NCBI RefSeq assembly: GCF_021012795.1
Contig: NZ_VFYU01000027.1
Span: forward strand, 24,862-88,861
DNA from: Psychrobacter sp. I-STPA10
GTDB taxonomy: Bacteria > Pseudomonadota > Gammaproteobacteria > Pseudomonadales > Moraxellaceae
DNA length: 64,000 bases
Direction of reading: 5' to 3'
Shown here: piece after piece, positions 63,911 to 64,000 of the stretch
Position numbering within the stretch: the first letter of the stretch is position 1
How the letters are laid out: every line of letters starts with the position of its first letter
The notes under the pieces: model-generated
Databases searched by the model: none
Seen by the model: only the letters and a program-made list of their open reading frames with translations
Told to the model about the DNA's origin: nothing
Position numbers and translations under genes: made by a program

Positions 63911-64000
63911 ACCCCTCCCATACCCTCCCCTTGAAGTAAGGGGAGGACTTAAAAACCAGTTCCTCTCCCTGAGGAGGAATATAGCGAAACACTGTTTCGC
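63911..64000. repeat. Cluster of intergenic palindromes at the window end
   Basis: Three successive dyads: CCTCCCCTT/AAGGGGAGG (63924-63946), TCCTC/GAGGA (63961-63975) and GCGAAACA/TGTTTCGC (63984-64000). This is the appearance of a dispersed REP-like repeat. The region 63600-63910 before it is AT-rich, without a recognisable gene. Confidence 0.55.

Noticed and set aside
63388..64000. Sigma-54 promoter for the carboxylase operon
   Set aside because: The known Xanthobacter acetone carboxylase uses a sigma-54 activator, so I looked for GG-N10-GC elements on the minus strand, but none is convincing.
1..64000. CRISPR arrays, tRNA or rRNA genes, prophage
   Set aside because: No regularly spaced direct repeats, cloverleaf-like segments, rRNA-like sequence or phage structural genes were recognised in any intergenic space.

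Overview
The window looks like chromosome from a gammaproteobacterium of the Moraxellaceae (Moraxella/Faucicola/Psychrobacter type). The DNA is AT-rich, and the core genes (recJ, slyX, uup, trpS, scpA/scpB/rluB, ubiH, phoH-ybeY, fumC, lon, argE, UPF0149, zapA, efp/epmB) are gammaproteobacterial in character. NAD synthesis is under a NrtR-type regulator, a FimX-like twitching regulator is present, and intergenic spaces carry many small palindromic repeats. The species assignment is inference. No rRNA, tRNA, CRISPR array or prophage was seen.

Layout. 1-4 kb: the end of recJ, two tandem FadL-type outer-membrane channels and slyX. 4-15 kb: uup, a lipid A acyltransferase, trpS, an O-methyltransferase, scpA-(unknown)-scpB, a DUF805 protein, an IS605-type TnpB element and rluB. 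15-17 kb: an operon of three unknown proteins that appear to be paralogues sharing a roughly 120-residue domain; the middle one carries an EF-hand-like loop. 17-26 kb: argO-type exporter, marC, nadC, nrtR, nadA, nadB and lysO, with matching palindromic operators before nadC and nadA. 26-27.5 kb: a PIN-nuclease-like protein with a winged-helix-like C-terminus and a small unknown partner. 28-31 kb: two ubiquinone-pathway hydroxylases. 31-45 kb: phoH, ybeY, mscS, fumC, 5-formyl-THF cyclo-ligase, a Na+/H+ antiporter-like protein, lon, kptA, argE, UPF0149, a coiled-coil protein and zapA. 45-55 kb: a moxR-DUF58-TgpA operon, a c-type cytochrome lipoprotein, fimX, epmB and efp.

55-64 kb, leftward: a catabolic operon encoding two different HyuA-like subunits, one HyuB-like subunit and a small zinc-ribbon subunit, followed by a 263-residue protein of unknown family. 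This subunit set resembles the ATP-dependent acetone and especially acetophenone carboxylases. Upstream lie three direct ATGGGTA repeats exactly 22 bp apart. Their complement, TACCCAT, fits the NarL/FixJ-type heptamer, which suggests control by a response regulator encoded elsewhere.

Small mobile repeats are prominent: five short elements ending in TATAGTC/GACTATA, two other MITE-like inverted-repeat elements and REP-like palindromes. Least explained by known families are the three-paralogue operon (15.1-17.2 kb), the PIN/winged-helix pair, the fifth gene of the carboxylase cluster and the hypothetical gene lodged between scpA and scpB.
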